A stretch of 64,000 bases of DNA. Source: Cercophora sp. LCS_1. Taxonomy: Eukaryota > Ascomycota > Sordariomycetes > Sordariales > Lasiosphaeriaceae. The notes under the pieces were generated by a model that was given only the letters and a program-made list of their open reading frames with translations, did not search any database and was not told where the DNA came from. The stretch is taken from contig JAPZLL010000001.1 of NCBI GenBank assembly GCA_036250225.1, positions 1,116,001-1,180,000 on the forward strand. Reading direction: 5' to 3'. The position numbers and the translations under genes were made by a program. Positions 34,843 to 46,208 of the stretch are shown here, piece by piece; position 1 is the first letter of the stretch; each line of letters opens with the position of its first letter.

Positions 34843-36047
34843 ATGGACATGCCGCCGGTTTTGGTCCCACCAGGGGCTGGAAAGCTCTATTACATCCCTC
34901 TGGGTGGTGTAAGGAGATCATCTTCTTTGGTTTGCCGTCGAGGCTCGGACTGACAGGCCGTTAGCTCCACCCGGACACGACCTGGAGAGAGTTGAAAGCC
35001 CACGTGCAGCGGGTGTGCCCTGTTCACTACTGCGTGATATATCCTGTCACGCCGACAGCAGGCGAAAGGGTCAATGGATGGGTGCGAGTATCGGGGAAGA
35101 AGAACTTCAACCTCGCCCTTGGTAAGGAAACGCCGATACGATTTGACTACTCCCTAATCTTGACATCGTCTCACGTCTTGCTAGACCACCTCCAGAGCGA
35201 AAGACTTCGAGGTCTCAAACTCTCCGTGTCAGTGGACAACCTGTACAAAGAAATTACCGTCCGGATGCCCGAAGAGGCCTTCGTCCCTACCCCTGAAAAC
35301 ATCGTCTGGCCCGGCACCAGAAGCGGCTCCTCCCAGTACGCCACAACTCTCGTCACCCAGGAATACTACGATGTCGGTGGTTTCGAGTACTACACCAACC
35401 AACAATATTGGTACACCTCCGCCACCACGCAACCCCCTTTCACCTCATCCAGCAGCATCACCGCCCCTTCCCCACGAATCCTATGCATACGCCACCTTCC
35501 CGGTCGTAGCTGGAGCAAATCCCAAAACCGCGTCATGATCGAACACAACCTCCCGCCTGACCTCAAGCACCTGGCCATCAACTACGAAACCCTCTTCTTG
35601 CCCATCCGCAACGACAAGCCCGAGCCGACCGACACCATATTCGTCGAGTTTGCTGACCACGAGTCAGCCGTCAAAGCAAGAGACCATCTCCACGGCAAAA
35701 AGATCCGGCAAAACGAAGCCAACTCCAACAGCAAGCGACGAAGGCTCGTAGCGACCCTAGTAGAGCGGTATCCGTGGTGCAAAGTTTTCGGTGCCCACAA
35801 TAAGGATAAGAGGACTACTACGGGTGGTGGTAGCGAAAAGGGAGAAAGTGACAGTGGCAGTACCAAAGGAAAGGAAAGGGAGAGGGAACCAGCGATTGCG
35901 AGGGGTAGTTTTGCCAAGGAGAAGGAGATGGCGCCTGTTGTTGCGTATGGGAGCTCGTATGTACCGGCTGGGAGAGAGACTACTTATCAGCCGGTAGGTT
36001 GGGAGGATGCAAGTGGTCAGGTAGCGACTTATGGGAGTGGGTGGTAA
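34843..36047 (+). CDS. RRM-like protein of unknown function
   Basis: Two exons, 34843..34908 and 34965..36047, encode 382 residues; the 56-nt intron has GTAAGG and TTAG borders in phase 0. The first exon reads MDMPPVLVPPGAGKLYYIPLGG and joins LHPDTTWRELKAHVQRVCP, a seamless RRM-like strand and helix. Residues 23-95 resemble a degenerate RRM, with GWVRVSGKKNFNLAL. A second RRM-like unit is RILCIRHLP at about 190, followed by TIFVEFADHESAVKARDHLHGKKI at about 240-262, an RNP-like strand. Between them is a Tyr/Thr/Ser-rich segment. The C-terminal 110 residues are a charged Gly/Ser/Lys/Glu-rich tail. I do not recognise the family by name. RNA binding is inference from the fold. The gene could start further upstream. 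Confidence 0.75.
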
Positions 36048-36468
36048 TGGAGGTTGGGACGATGGGACGCGTTGGTAAAGGGCTGATGGCACTGGCTACC
36101 GTTACTGAGAAGGCAATGTGGATAAGGTATTGATGTATTATGAATTATGAAATAGCTATGGCGATTGTTTTTGCGGCTGGCTGGAAAAGCTGGATGGGCT
36201 GGATTGAGGCTCGCTCCTCAGGAGAGCTCTCGAGGTTAACCGTTGATCTGATTATTTGTTGCAAGAAACAATGTTAATGGTGATGCTGCTGCTCGAGCAG
36301 GCTAACATCTACATAGATACTCGTTTCTTGGGAACCCGGCAATAGGGGCGTGAAACCCCCGGGGTGTTCGTGCAATACAGAGAGGCAGAAAAGGGGTTGG
36401 TTGAACAAGTATGGGGGCTTGGCAGTTTTGATGCAGGATTCCGGCGATGCTTGTCATAAATCAGACCA
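36048..36468. other. Intergenic, RRM-like gene 3' end to tRNA
   Basis: The stretch contains the 3' UTR of the RRM-like gene and the flank of the tRNA gene. No coding signal is seen. Confidence 0.5.
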
Positions 36469-36563
36469 GCCCGGTTAGCTCAGCTGGTTAGAGCGTCGTA
36501 CTAATAACCCCCATAGGATTATATGGTATGCGAAGGTCAACAGTTCAATCCTGTTACTGGGCA
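36469..36563 (+). tRNA. tRNA-Ile (anticodon AAT) with 21-nt intron
   Basis: The acceptor stem pairs GCCCGGT with ACTGGGC (one G-T pair), with discriminator A. The D arm is GCTC/GAGC around AGCTGGTTA, the anticodon stem pairs TCGTA with TGCGA, and the T arm pairs AACAG with CTGTT around TTCAATC. The anticodon AAT is at 36503..36505. The intron, 36507..36527, lies at the canonical position one base 3' of the anticodon (boundaries may shift by a base). It contains TTAT, able to pair with the anticodon AATA as in eukaryotic pre-tRNAs. Confidence 0.95.
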
Positions 36564-36571
36564 TTTCTTTT
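36564..36571 (+). terminator. RNA polymerase III T-run of the tRNA
   Basis: TTTCTTTT follows the tRNA 3' end directly. A run of T is the usual polymerase III stop; the C interrupts it, so some read-through is possible. Confidence 0.6.
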
Positions 36572-36595
36572 GCCGTTTTGTCTGTCTGGCACACT

Positions 36596-36640
36596 TTCCC
36601 TCCCTCTCCCTCTCTCTCTCTCTCTTTTTTTTTTTTTTTT
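36596..36640. repeat. CT-rich tract followed by T17-18
   Basis: A (CTCTCC)/(CT)n tract runs into a long T run, downstream of the tRNA. Some of it could act as a back-up polymerase III stop. Confidence 0.85.
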
Positions 36641-39600
36641 GCGCGCATTCAAGCGGGCTAGTGGTGCCCTGTAGGTAGTTGGTGTTTGTTTGCGATGTTT
36701 TGTCTTCAGGGGCAGTGACCCGGTTGGCGGACCCTGTGGCGGACCCTTTGCGTTGCCATTGAGTTACTTCCCAACGTTTGTCTACTCTTGTTTTTCTCTG
36801 TTGGGATGCCGGGAGTGGATGGCATTTGCCGCTGAGCCGCGCTTGGCCTTCCTCGTGCGCTGAAGGCAAGCGGCGTGTGCTTGCTTCATTGTGTGTCTAG
36901 AAGATTCGAAGCGGCATGACAACCCTCGTTTAGGGGGTACACAGTAGGAACTGGAAGAATCGATGTTGGGGCTTGGAATGCTTTTAGTGCCAGTGTGGAA
37001 TCCTTGTGTAGGTGGACCGCCGAGCCGTCTTTGCTATCGTCTCAATCCTGCTTCTAGAAGCATCGCTCTCGCTCCTTGCGGAGGCTGTGCCCAAGTATAA
37101 CTTGTCCGCTATCTTAGCAGAGACGTATTCGTCGTAGAGAGAACTTGGGGTATCGTCGCCAGTGTATCTAGTTCGGAATCCTTCGAACATCGCGCTCTCT
37201 TTTTCGTGGGTAGCAAGGACGGGAGCAAGGTTCGGCAAGATCGAGACTATATTAATGGTGAGCGCCCAACCCACAACAGTACATACAGTGTATCCGCGCC
37301 TGCTTTGTCGAGGGGAGGTGCTTGTATTGCCAGAGCAAATATGCCACTTGAACTTTGCGTTTGAGGTTCGAAGAACTCCGAACCATGCTAGCCACAAGCG
37401 AGAAAGAGCAGACGGGAGCAAGACGCAACAGCGTGGTTGACCTGGCCAGCGCAGATACCTCACAGTACGAGTGGTCGGCGACCAAGGCTGGGCTCCCCGG
37501 CCAGGTCATGAACCCCGGGGAGCACGTTCGGGCCAGCCTCAAAACTTGCTCGAGTCTCCCGGCACCACGCCAGCCAGCCAGCCGCCAGCCAGCAGAGAAG
37601 AATTTAGAAATTCCGTGGTGTTACCAGAAGGATATTTGCGACCATGTGACTAGGTCAAATTTTCTCATTGATGCTCTGTTCGACCAAGCTGTCCTCGGGA
37701 CCACCTCAAAGCCACAGATTGCACCGTATGCTTCTCTGCGACCCCGATCAGCACCACACCACGAGTCCGTCGAGATCGGAGCAGCAACAGAAAGATCCAG
37801 AGAGGCCCAGAATTTGCCCCTGAACATGGCATACGCGTGTATACCTCGCTTGGAGCTTCCGGTCCTGTGATGTGTTGCATACGATTGCGACTCCGGGGAG
37901 ACAACAACGCATTCCGCCTTCCTCAAGGCTCACCACAAATCGGAGCTATCGGTCGACTGTGGCAATCTGTTGTTTTGTGGGCATTTTCCCTCCGTTCGAG
38001 CCTTGTGCGTTCCTTTTTTTACGTCCTGTGAAGTTCGACGGTGCGCCAGGGCGTAGAGAAAACAATAAATACGCTGTCATTATCGCATTCGCCTGGCTAT
38101 ACTGGGCTCAAAAGAGCGAGTTCTGCTGCTTCTTCCTCGGTGAATACTGAATATTGGCTGCTTGTGCCCTCGAAATTCTCACTACCCAGGTCCCCCGTGC
38201 GTGGTAAGGTCCCAAATGTCCCAAATGTCCCACCAAGGGTGCAGTATTGCGTGTAAATTGTGGGCAGAGCCAAACTTGTCTTCGGGATCAATTAGATGCT
38301 AGGATGAGTGAAGTTTCTTTGATAGCGCCGGCATTGTGAAGGCCACGACGTGTCGGCACCAGAGCTGTGTCAGAGCCATGCCGCCCCTGAGGACAACAAA
38401 CCGCATGACGGAACGTGATGTGTGCCATGACAACAAAGTTCTAGAGCGAATTCTCCAAGAGCCAATAGCCACTGCTGCATTCCACACGCCAAGCTACCCA
38501 GGGGAAGAATGCCGGGGCATGAGAGCCCGACAGCGGGATGCCGGACGGTTTGCCTCCCCCGGATCAGCCAGGCTCTCCCGGGCCCCCCATCGGGATTGAT
38601 CCAATCGTTGATCAATGCTTGACGGGATGGGGGTACCTCGACCACGGCAGTCTTGACTCGAACGTTGAGCCAGCGCTGGCGGTAGGGTCGGTAATCTCGC
38701 CTGAGCCATTCTAGGGTCGTGCCACCAAACAGAGGGCTTGCCATCAGCCTCTTTGTTCCGCTCCAGGGGCTAGGTCGCCGAGGCTCAGATCATAGATGTT
38801 TTTGCCCCCGACTTGGCACAATAAGAGACGTCTGAGAGCACCCAGTGTCGGAGAGAGGTATCCTAGGGAGTTGATGAGTCTCGCAATGAGGTTCTATCCG
38901 GCAACCTAGAAAGGAGCGACCGGTGGCTGGGTCCAGTTGCATGACCAAGACATCCTCGGTCGCAGTGGCCACCGGCGGAAGTAGCAGTAAGACCCTGCGA
39001 GCGGGAGCTGGGCACGTTGTATGTCGAGCCCGCTCGGCAGGGAGGGGAAGGGGATATGCGCAACGAAAGATAACGTGACCCGCACCCCGACAGCCCGACA
39101 GCACGCGGGGAGAGGAAAGCTGGGTTCACGATACCCAACACACAGTCAAGACAGTGCATGCTCTCATCGCCGTTGTCTCAACTCGTCAAGAGCAGGAACT
39201 TTTATACCTAAGAAGGGCACCGGCGGACTGGTACAGCACTCCGCTTGGAGTTAGCCCACATCAGTCGGACAAAAGGAGACTCGGACAGTTGTGGCGGCTT
39301 CCAGCCAGTAAGTTCCACCCATCAGCCAGCCCAGTCTCATGTTGTGCTCTCAGCATCTTCTGACCAGGCGACCCCGGAGTGGCTGAGAGAAACTAATCGC
39401 GAATTCGACAGCCTTCTCGAAGCTTTCGGCTCGGGGAGTAAAATTTCTCGGACACGCGCCCTTTTCTGGTAGCCTGCTAGGGTAGAGTCGGGCGGGAAGC
39501 GGAAGCGAAACCGGTCGCTCTCAGATCTGCCAGCTCTGCCTCCGAGAAAGACTGTATATAGAACGAAAGATCAATGTGATGAGCAAGCGCTCAGCCTAGA

Positions 39601-39670
39601 ACGCAACTCGACCAGCAGTTCGAAAACTTCGAAAAGCACCAAACAACAATTGATCGACATCCCCAGCGCC

Positions 39671-41375
39671 ATGTCGCAGCAAAATGACGAGCTGCCATTC
39701 TTCGACTATGTAGTCGATGAATCTGAGGTACGGATGTGCTGTCTCATCTCTCAGCTTCCTATCTTTCGGAAACAAGCACCTCTGAGGATCTTTCTCGCCT
39801 TGTCTGAGCGAAGCTCTCGAGAAAACGACCGAATTTCGGCGCCACGATTGGGTTTTAGTGCCCACATGGCTTTTTTTCCTTCCGTTCTCATTGAGGGCGA
39901 TGTGCCACCCTCGCGAATCAAGAAAATATGGAGAGCGCTGGTGGAGAGGTGAGGTCAAGGGCAAACAGAGGAAATGCTCCTGTCATCGAAGACCTCCACC
40001 AAACAACTCAGTGATGATGATACGAGTCATTTCAAGCTTCGTCTCGATTTGCAGTCTGGTTCACTGGCCACATATATTGCGGAGAATGTTCAGGATGAAT
40101 TGAGCGGAGAGGTTGTTGATAGCCGAGCGGAGGCCATCGATGGTTTTATGGAAGAGCTAAGTCCTCGGGGTTAGTTCGTTGAGGGAACTGAGCGAGAACC
40201 AGAAGTCGTGTGATTCTGCTTTGCAATTTGTTCGTATATGGGGCGATGAAGATGGGCTGACTTTATGATGGCAGCACCCCACTGCTGGCGGCGCAGATAG
40301 GCCCGGTGACACCCGAGCTCCGACCGATCGGGCCGCTCCCGCTTTTCCGCGCCCCACCACCAATGTCGGACCGCCTACCGCTCCAGGGTTTGCGTCGGTA
40401 GCCACGTATCCGGTTCATTCACCCGGCATCAGTGCGGCTTCCCATCCGTTTGGGAGGCTATCACCGGGAAGTGAATCGCCCTACAGCAGTGGTGGTGGCT
40501 CACCTGCCGTGTCAGCGCATGCCAACATTCCCATATATGAGTATGCGTTTCAGCAACCCTCGCCGAATCCCTTCATGGGAAGCTATCCAATTCAGGGTGC
40601 CACGTCTTCCACCATGGAGTTTTCTCCTTGGGCCAACACTGGATCCGCTGCGTTTGGAGACACCACGATGCTCTACGGCGCCGATCCGATGACAATGACC
40701 TCGCCGATTCTCGGCTTCAGTCCAATGAATGGGACTTCAGAGAGTACCTTCACGGACTCGGATCGTCCGAATCTCGGTGACTTAAACAATGCAATGCAGA
40801 TTGATCCGTCTTTGCAGTTGTTGCCCGGTGATTCTCCTCGAAACAAACATGCCAAGATGTCTCCCGAACAGGACGTCGCGGGAGCTCGAACACCAGGTTG
40901 TGCCTTGATGGCAGCGGGACCTGTCCCTGAACCAAACAATTCCGGAGGCAGCGAACACGGCAAAAGCAAACTTCGGAGCGCGTCACGTTCCTCGAAGAAC
41001 ACGAGCCGTCGGCCGGGAGAATCCGTCGATGAACGTAAGACGCGAAACGCTCATAACCTTGTTGAGAAGCAGTACCGGAACAGGCTCAACGCTCAGTTCG
41101 AGGGCTTGCTCAACGCGTTGCCCGAGTCGATTCGGTCGCCAAATAGTGCCGCTGCTGGTGGTCCCAGCGACTCCGACCCAAATGTCGACCTTGGGGAGCG
41201 ACGATTGAGCAAGGGCGATGTTCTGGAAATGTCAACACGGTACATTAAGACGCTCGAAAGAGATTGTCACAGACTGGAGAAAGAACGAGAGGAACTTGGG
41301 AGAAATGTTGAAAGACTGCAGGCGATGTTGAGTGGGCAGTCGTCGATGCAGGAGGGGTCGTTTTCTGGTGGATGA
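39671..41375 (+). CDS. bHLH transcription factor, SREBP-type basic region
   Basis: Three exons, 39671..39727, 39971..40169 and 40297..41375, encode 444 residues. The introns are 243 and 127 nt, unusually long here. The bHLH domain spans about residues 333-410; its basic region ends EKQYRNRLN, with the Tyr345 that marks the SREBP subgroup and relaxes E-box choice to SRE-like sites. A loop of about 20 residues (SPNSAAAGGPSDSDPN) separates the helices, and the second helix, LSKGDVLEMSTRYIKTLERD, runs into a leucine-zipper-like coil. There are no membrane spans after it, unlike SrbA/SREBP. It may correspond to the small SREBP-type factors (SrbB, SAH-2 or DevR-like). The rest is Ser/Pro-rich. Exon 1 and exon 2 borders were set by phase alone and deserve RNA evidence. 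Confidence 0.82.
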
Positions 41376-43265
41376 TGACTGTGGGTCGTTCCTGGTGGCT
41401 CCTGCCCTCCCGGACGTAACTTGCGAAGACTTGCCCCGACCAGCTCTGCTACCTTGGGCAGGGGAACGGGGGGGGGGGAGGGCGAGGTTGACAGCATGAC
41501 GTAACGAACATTTCCTTAGTCGCATAGACTTGTATCGAACAAATAGTTACCTAGATTGGGGTCATAGGTTGAGGGCAAGCTGAACAGGGGTCCCTCACCC
41601 GCTTGGTCTGGAGGTAGTCTTGATCAATTATCAGACTGGCGTGAGAGCCAGTCCCGAGGTATCATCATAATCGCTAACCCATGCTCAAGCCCAAGCAAGA
41701 TGCTTCCCGTGGTATTCGTATATAACAGCAACTCAAATCCCAAAAAGACCCAGAAACCTTTGAACCAGAAGATCCAAGCTCCGAATTACGCCATGACGCC
41801 GCGGCCTTGCCGTTCCCAGGACAAGCCATAACCGCCGAATGCAACCAACCATGAGCTCTCCTGCCCACGAGACCGTTCCCCGAAAGCATAGATTTAATAA
41901 TATCCGGCGCCGCCCCATACACCTCTTATTCGTCTTGCTAGTTGGATATCCTTTTGCATAATAGTGACTCGTTTGGCGTGAATGGCGCAAAGGTTTGCGT
42001 CCTCGAAGAGGTGCACAAGGAAAGCCTCGGCGGATTCTTGCAGTGCTTGAATGGCCTGCGATTGCCATCTAAAATCTTCGCCGTGTGGTCTATATTGCAG
42101 AGCAATTTCTCGAACCTGTCATATGATACCTGTAAGTTTGCTGATCGCGGAAAGTAAACTTGAAACTGGGCGACCTTACCAAGCGCGCGAACGGAAGCTT
42201 TGCTACCAGCAGCTCGGTCCCCCTTTGATATTTGCGAATTTCCCTCAGCGCAACTGTCCCTGGCCTATATCTTCTTGGTCGCCCTTGCGGTATCGGATCG
42301 CCGGCTAGAGAACGGGTCAGAGAGAGCTTCATTTTCCACACAGGTCCTGATCGTACGTTGAACATCGCCTGGCCTATTCCGAACAGGTCCTTTTACTGAT
42401 GGTCGCTTCCCTTTCCCTCTTCCTGCTGGCTGTTTCCCTCTTGGTGGCATGACGGTAGCAAAGTTGATTCGCTGCGCAGGTGTGATTGGGTTCAGTAATC
42501 AGAGTGTCGAGTCGTGGGCGCAAACTGAAGCAAGGCCGGCGCTTGAAGAAGCTGCAGAAGTGGTGTAGGGTGTCAAAAAAAAGGATTATAGCAATCGCGA
42601 ATTGACAGATGCTTTGCCTGCTGGAATTCAAATTGTAAAACCGAGGAATGCGCAATCAATTGGCTTCAGAAATGGGGGGGGTTGGGAGATGGACCGGGGT
42701 CTCGCGGGAGCTCATGGCGATTATCGCGACCGGAACGCGACCTCGAGACAAAGCAATTCGAGCCCCAAGCAATCGACGCGTAAAAAGCTGTGGCTAGGGA
42801 TGCTTCAGCCACCGGCTTATTACTGTCAGCCACTATCCGCCTTGGACATCGATACCAGCATATACTCTTTAGTTGCATAAAGATACGTTGGCCCTGCGAG
42901 GCTGGCGTCATTTCAGCAGCTGGGGTGGGATTCCGCTTGATGCCGTTTGGGACTTCTTGCAAAGATAGCAAGCAGAAAGGACACATCAACATCCCCGATT
43001 TATTTGATACCTGCCGCCCACCCCACCATGGTGCTATCGCATTCGTTTTTGCACCCTAAGAACCTCAATTCCCCATTCAAATTCTGAACTCTAACCAAGG
43101 ACCGATCGGCACGGGAAAAGACACATCCAAAAAGTTCCAGGTGGCCCCTCCCGAGCACTAAATCCGCCCCATCCCCGATTTCCCCATCCTCATCAGCCTT
43201 GTCGCAGACTACCAGCAACACCCCCTGACATCCTCTGTCCTCAACAGTGCGCTACATCCACAGTT
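41376..43265. other. Intergenic region (1.9 kb)
   Basis: The bHLH 3' end and the Derlin promoter lie here. A run of about 11 G occurs at 41468-41478. Short open frames show no resemblance to known proteins. Confidence 0.5.
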
Positions 43266-44111
43266 ATGGATCAAATGATAGGCGACAACGGTCGCTTTCC
43301 GCTAGAGACGTGGTTTTGGGAGATGCCAATCTGCACACGGTGGTGGACGACCGCAACGGTTCTCACGTCCGGCCTGGTCCAGTGCCAGCTCGTGACGCCC
43401 TTTCAACTATTCTACAGCTACCGCGCCGTATTCCAAAAGTCCCAAGTGCGTTTGGTCTGCCGCCTTTCCCCACACATCCACAGCTAACTCTTGCTACCAA
43501 TAGTATTGGCGACTTCTAACCACCTTTCTCTACTTCGGTCCCTTTTCCATCGACCTCCTCTTCCACGTATACTTTCTGCAGCGCTATTCACGGCTGCTTG
43601 AAGAGTCCTCGGGGCGATCGCCGGCGCACTTTTCATGGCTTCTCCTCTACGCCATGACTAGCCTGATCTTGCTGTCGCCGCTCGTATCGATGCCGTTCCT
43701 CGGTCACCCGCTCTCGTCGACGCTCGTGTACATCTGGTCGCGCCGAAACCCGGATACCCGGCTGAGCTTCTTGGGACTCTTGGTCTTCACGGCGCCGTAT
43801 CTCCCGTGGGTGCTCATGGCATTCAGTCTCACGCTTCACGGAACCATTCCAAAGGATGAAATTATGGGGGTTGTCATTGGCCATATCTGGTACTTCTTTA
43901 CCGATGTATACCCACCACTTCACGGTGGATCCAGACCGCTGGATCCTCCGGGGTGGTGGAGGAGACTGTTTGGTACGCCATGATCTTTCGGTGTTTACGT
44001 GTGCTTGCTAACGGTTCAATAGAAGGACGGCCCCGTGACGAAACAGCGAATGGGATCAACAACGAAATTGCCGTCGCGGGGGCGGAAGTTGTTCCTCCCG
44101 AGGTGAGGTGA
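43266..44111 (+). CDS. Derlin-family ERAD membrane protein
   Basis: Three exons, 43266..43445, 43504..43972 and 44023..44111, encode 245 residues; introns are 58 and 50 nt. Derlins are inactive rhomboid-like ER proteins that help retrotranslocate misfolded proteins to Cdc48 and the proteasome. The WR motif of the first luminal loop is created at the exon 1/2 join (Q-YWRLLTTFLYFGPFS, Trp62-Arg63), a strong hallmark. Five or six membrane spans follow, with GxxxxxIGHIWYFFTDVYP near 185-200, corresponding to the rhomboid-derived final spans. The short cytoplasmic tail (about 30 residues) ends PPEVR and has no clear SHP box (the Cdc48-binding motif of some Derlins). The gene could be closer to Der1 or to Dfm1; the short tail without SHP boxes argues for Derlin-2/Der1 type. 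Confidence 0.93.
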
Positions 44112-44521
44112 GGCGAGCGGAAGGCCTCAGGGAGAGCCGCATCATGCTTATGGTACTGTTTGGCGTTTGGGAGACTTGGCTGGCAAAGACACGATTAAAC
44201 ATTGCATGGGTTACGGGCGTTGGGCGTTGCACGACTGAAGAAGGCTTGGGGAAGCTAGTCAACTGGGGCTAATTGGCGGGTAGGGACTTGGTGCAGGTTG
44301 TGCATCGTCCGTCAGAGCTTGACCGTAAAAGGCTGTACATACCTAGCGCACAGAGTTGCACGATCCAAGGTATTCGGGTCAATTTGCATACCTAAACTCA
44401 TTATTTGTAGGATCTGCGGTCTGGGCCCAAACGATTGAGAGGACATCGCGGAAGGCCGTTTGATATCAAGTGAGGATGCAGGGGGTGACGCTCAACAGGC
44501 AGGCTTATATTCCGAAAGCAC
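44112..44521. other. Convergent intergenic region
   Basis: The 410-nt gap between the Derlin and acireductone dioxygenase stops holds their 3' UTRs. Nothing else is seen. Confidence 0.5.
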
Positions 44522-45205
44522 CTAGTTCAGGAATTGCGAAACATATTCCTTACGGTACGCGTTCGCGTCCAGCTCTCCGGATCGGTTCAAAGGGGTCCAC
44601 TTAGGTTCTTCCTTGAAGAGACGCATAGCCTGGATGTACTGCGCATACAGTGAGCCACACATGAGCTTTGTTGTACGCGATGCATAGCACTTACGTTGGA
44701 CTCATCTGTGGTGAAGCGGTGGTAGATACCAGCAGGGAGAATGAGAAGGTCATCCTGAAATATTGTAAGCCAACATTTCCGTGTGCATAAGCCAGCCCAA
44801 ATACCTTCTCCAGTCGCACCCGGATCCATTGGTCATCCTTGCTGCGGACGTCGAAGTAGCCAGCGCCGTCTCGGATGTAGCGAATTTCTTCGTCTTCGTG
44901 CAGGTGCTCATCAAAGAACGACTTGACCTTGGCCTCATACACATCACCCATCTTCTCGGGCGACACCGTGATCTCGTCGCGGTTCTTGTACCCGCGCTCA
45001 GACGCGAGCTCGTTGACGCCCTCGAGCTGGGAGACGTTGTAGTAAAGGACGCCGATTTTGCTCAGGTCCTCAACCGGGACGGTGTTGCCCGAGTCATGGG
45101 GTAGGCGCTGGTCGCCCTTTTCCTCGAATTAGACATCTTGATTGTCTGTAAAAGGGCTAGGAAACGGAAGCTTACGGGAAGGTTGTCATAGTAATAGGCC
45201 TTCAT
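44522..45205 (-). CDS. ard1: Acireductone dioxygenase (methionine salvage)
   Basis: Four exons, 45176..45205, 44805..45116, 44695..44754 and 44522..44638, encode 172 residues; introns are 59, 50 and 56 nt. The enzyme cleaves acireductone with O2 to 2-keto-4-methylthiobutyrate in the methionine salvage pathway (iron form). The cupin metal ligands are visible as HLHEDEE (His81, His83, Glu87) and His126 in GIYHRF. The first exon encodes MKAYYYDNLP only. Intron 1 has two in-phase acceptors: at 45117 (protein continues GDQRLP) or six bases earlier (inserts EK). I chose GDQRLP because it matches the family. Intron 3 removes the run between DESN and YIQAMRLF. The length matches fungal ARD. Neighbouring genes suggest no operon-like link. 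Confidence 0.93.
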
Positions 45206-46208
45206 CGCGTGAAATATGGTAAGGGGTGAGCCTCTTTAAGGAGATATGCCTTGGTTGTCAGATGCGCGCAGTGCGGGTTGGGAGGGTTATCACTCTCGAA
45301 GCGGGGTTTTCTCTTTGCTGAGAAAGAGCGATGCGGGGCAAGATTTTCAGGGGAGGAAACCCACCTGTGCGATGTAGAAGTGAGGACCGGGTTATATGTG
45401 CGGTTTTGTATTTCAGAGTATCACAGGGCTAGTATTTTCCTCGGAGTTCGTGACGACTTCAGTGAGGTGAGATTGAACCGACTCGAGTTACAGCTTCTTT
45501 GCGCGCCGAAATAATTCCCTCCCCAGGTGACGTAGCGGCGCTGAGACATGGGAGGTGGGGCGCCGTTTGTGAATCGACATCCGAAAATTGCGCCATCGTT
45601 GTCACCGGCACTTTCCGGGACAGGCCCGAGCCGCATCCCTGACGCGTAAAAGCCGCCTGGGCTCATCACAAAACCGGTGAAGGCTTACATCCCCGTTGCC
45701 TTGGGATTTCTGGAGAGGGAAATAACACGGGGAACACATTGCTGGTGCGTTCACAGTTCGAACTTCATCCTGGGCTCCCGAGGTCATGTGCACGTAAGAG
45801 CGGCGGGGGTAACATTCAACATCCATGCCTACTCTTGGACCATTCAAGGAACGCTCACAAGTGCGCCGCACGTTGTCGAAACTCGATGAAAGTCTACGAC
45901 CGTATATGTCCAAATCTAGCTTTCCACGTGACTGAAACTTGGTGGGGTTGGACGGCTGGCTTTTTCCCGAGTGGTGCGCCTAGTTGCAAGCCAAGACCCT
46001 GGACGGAGCCGTTGCACCGACTTTTCAGGGTTGTGTCTGTCAACGTTGCCAAGTCCTGGTCTTGTGCCGCATGAACTTCACTCGGCGGGTGTCGTTTGGT
46101 ATCTTAGCTCGACAGCCTCGTCATGAGCTGAACCCAAGCACGGCGGGCGAATGCGTTCTGCCACCAGCATCGCCAACGCCTCGTTCTCCCACAGTCTGAA
46201 AGCTCGCA
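45206..46208. other. Divergent intergenic region, ARD / dehydrogenase
   Basis: About 1 kb separates these divergent genes and should hold both promoters. No further gene is recognised. Confidence 0.5.

Larger units (their letters stand above)
36564..39670. other. Long intergenic region (3.1 kb)
   Basis: The gap between the tRNA and the bHLH gene carries a CT/T tract right after the tRNA and a short tandem of CCCAAATGT near 38211-38230. Open frames up to 171 codons show no family resemblance. No transposon ends or RNA gene is recognised. Confidence 0.45.

Noticed and set aside
36984..37926. Several 100-170 codon frames on both strands of the 3-kb gap
   Set aside because: They overlap each other in many frames and show no family pattern.
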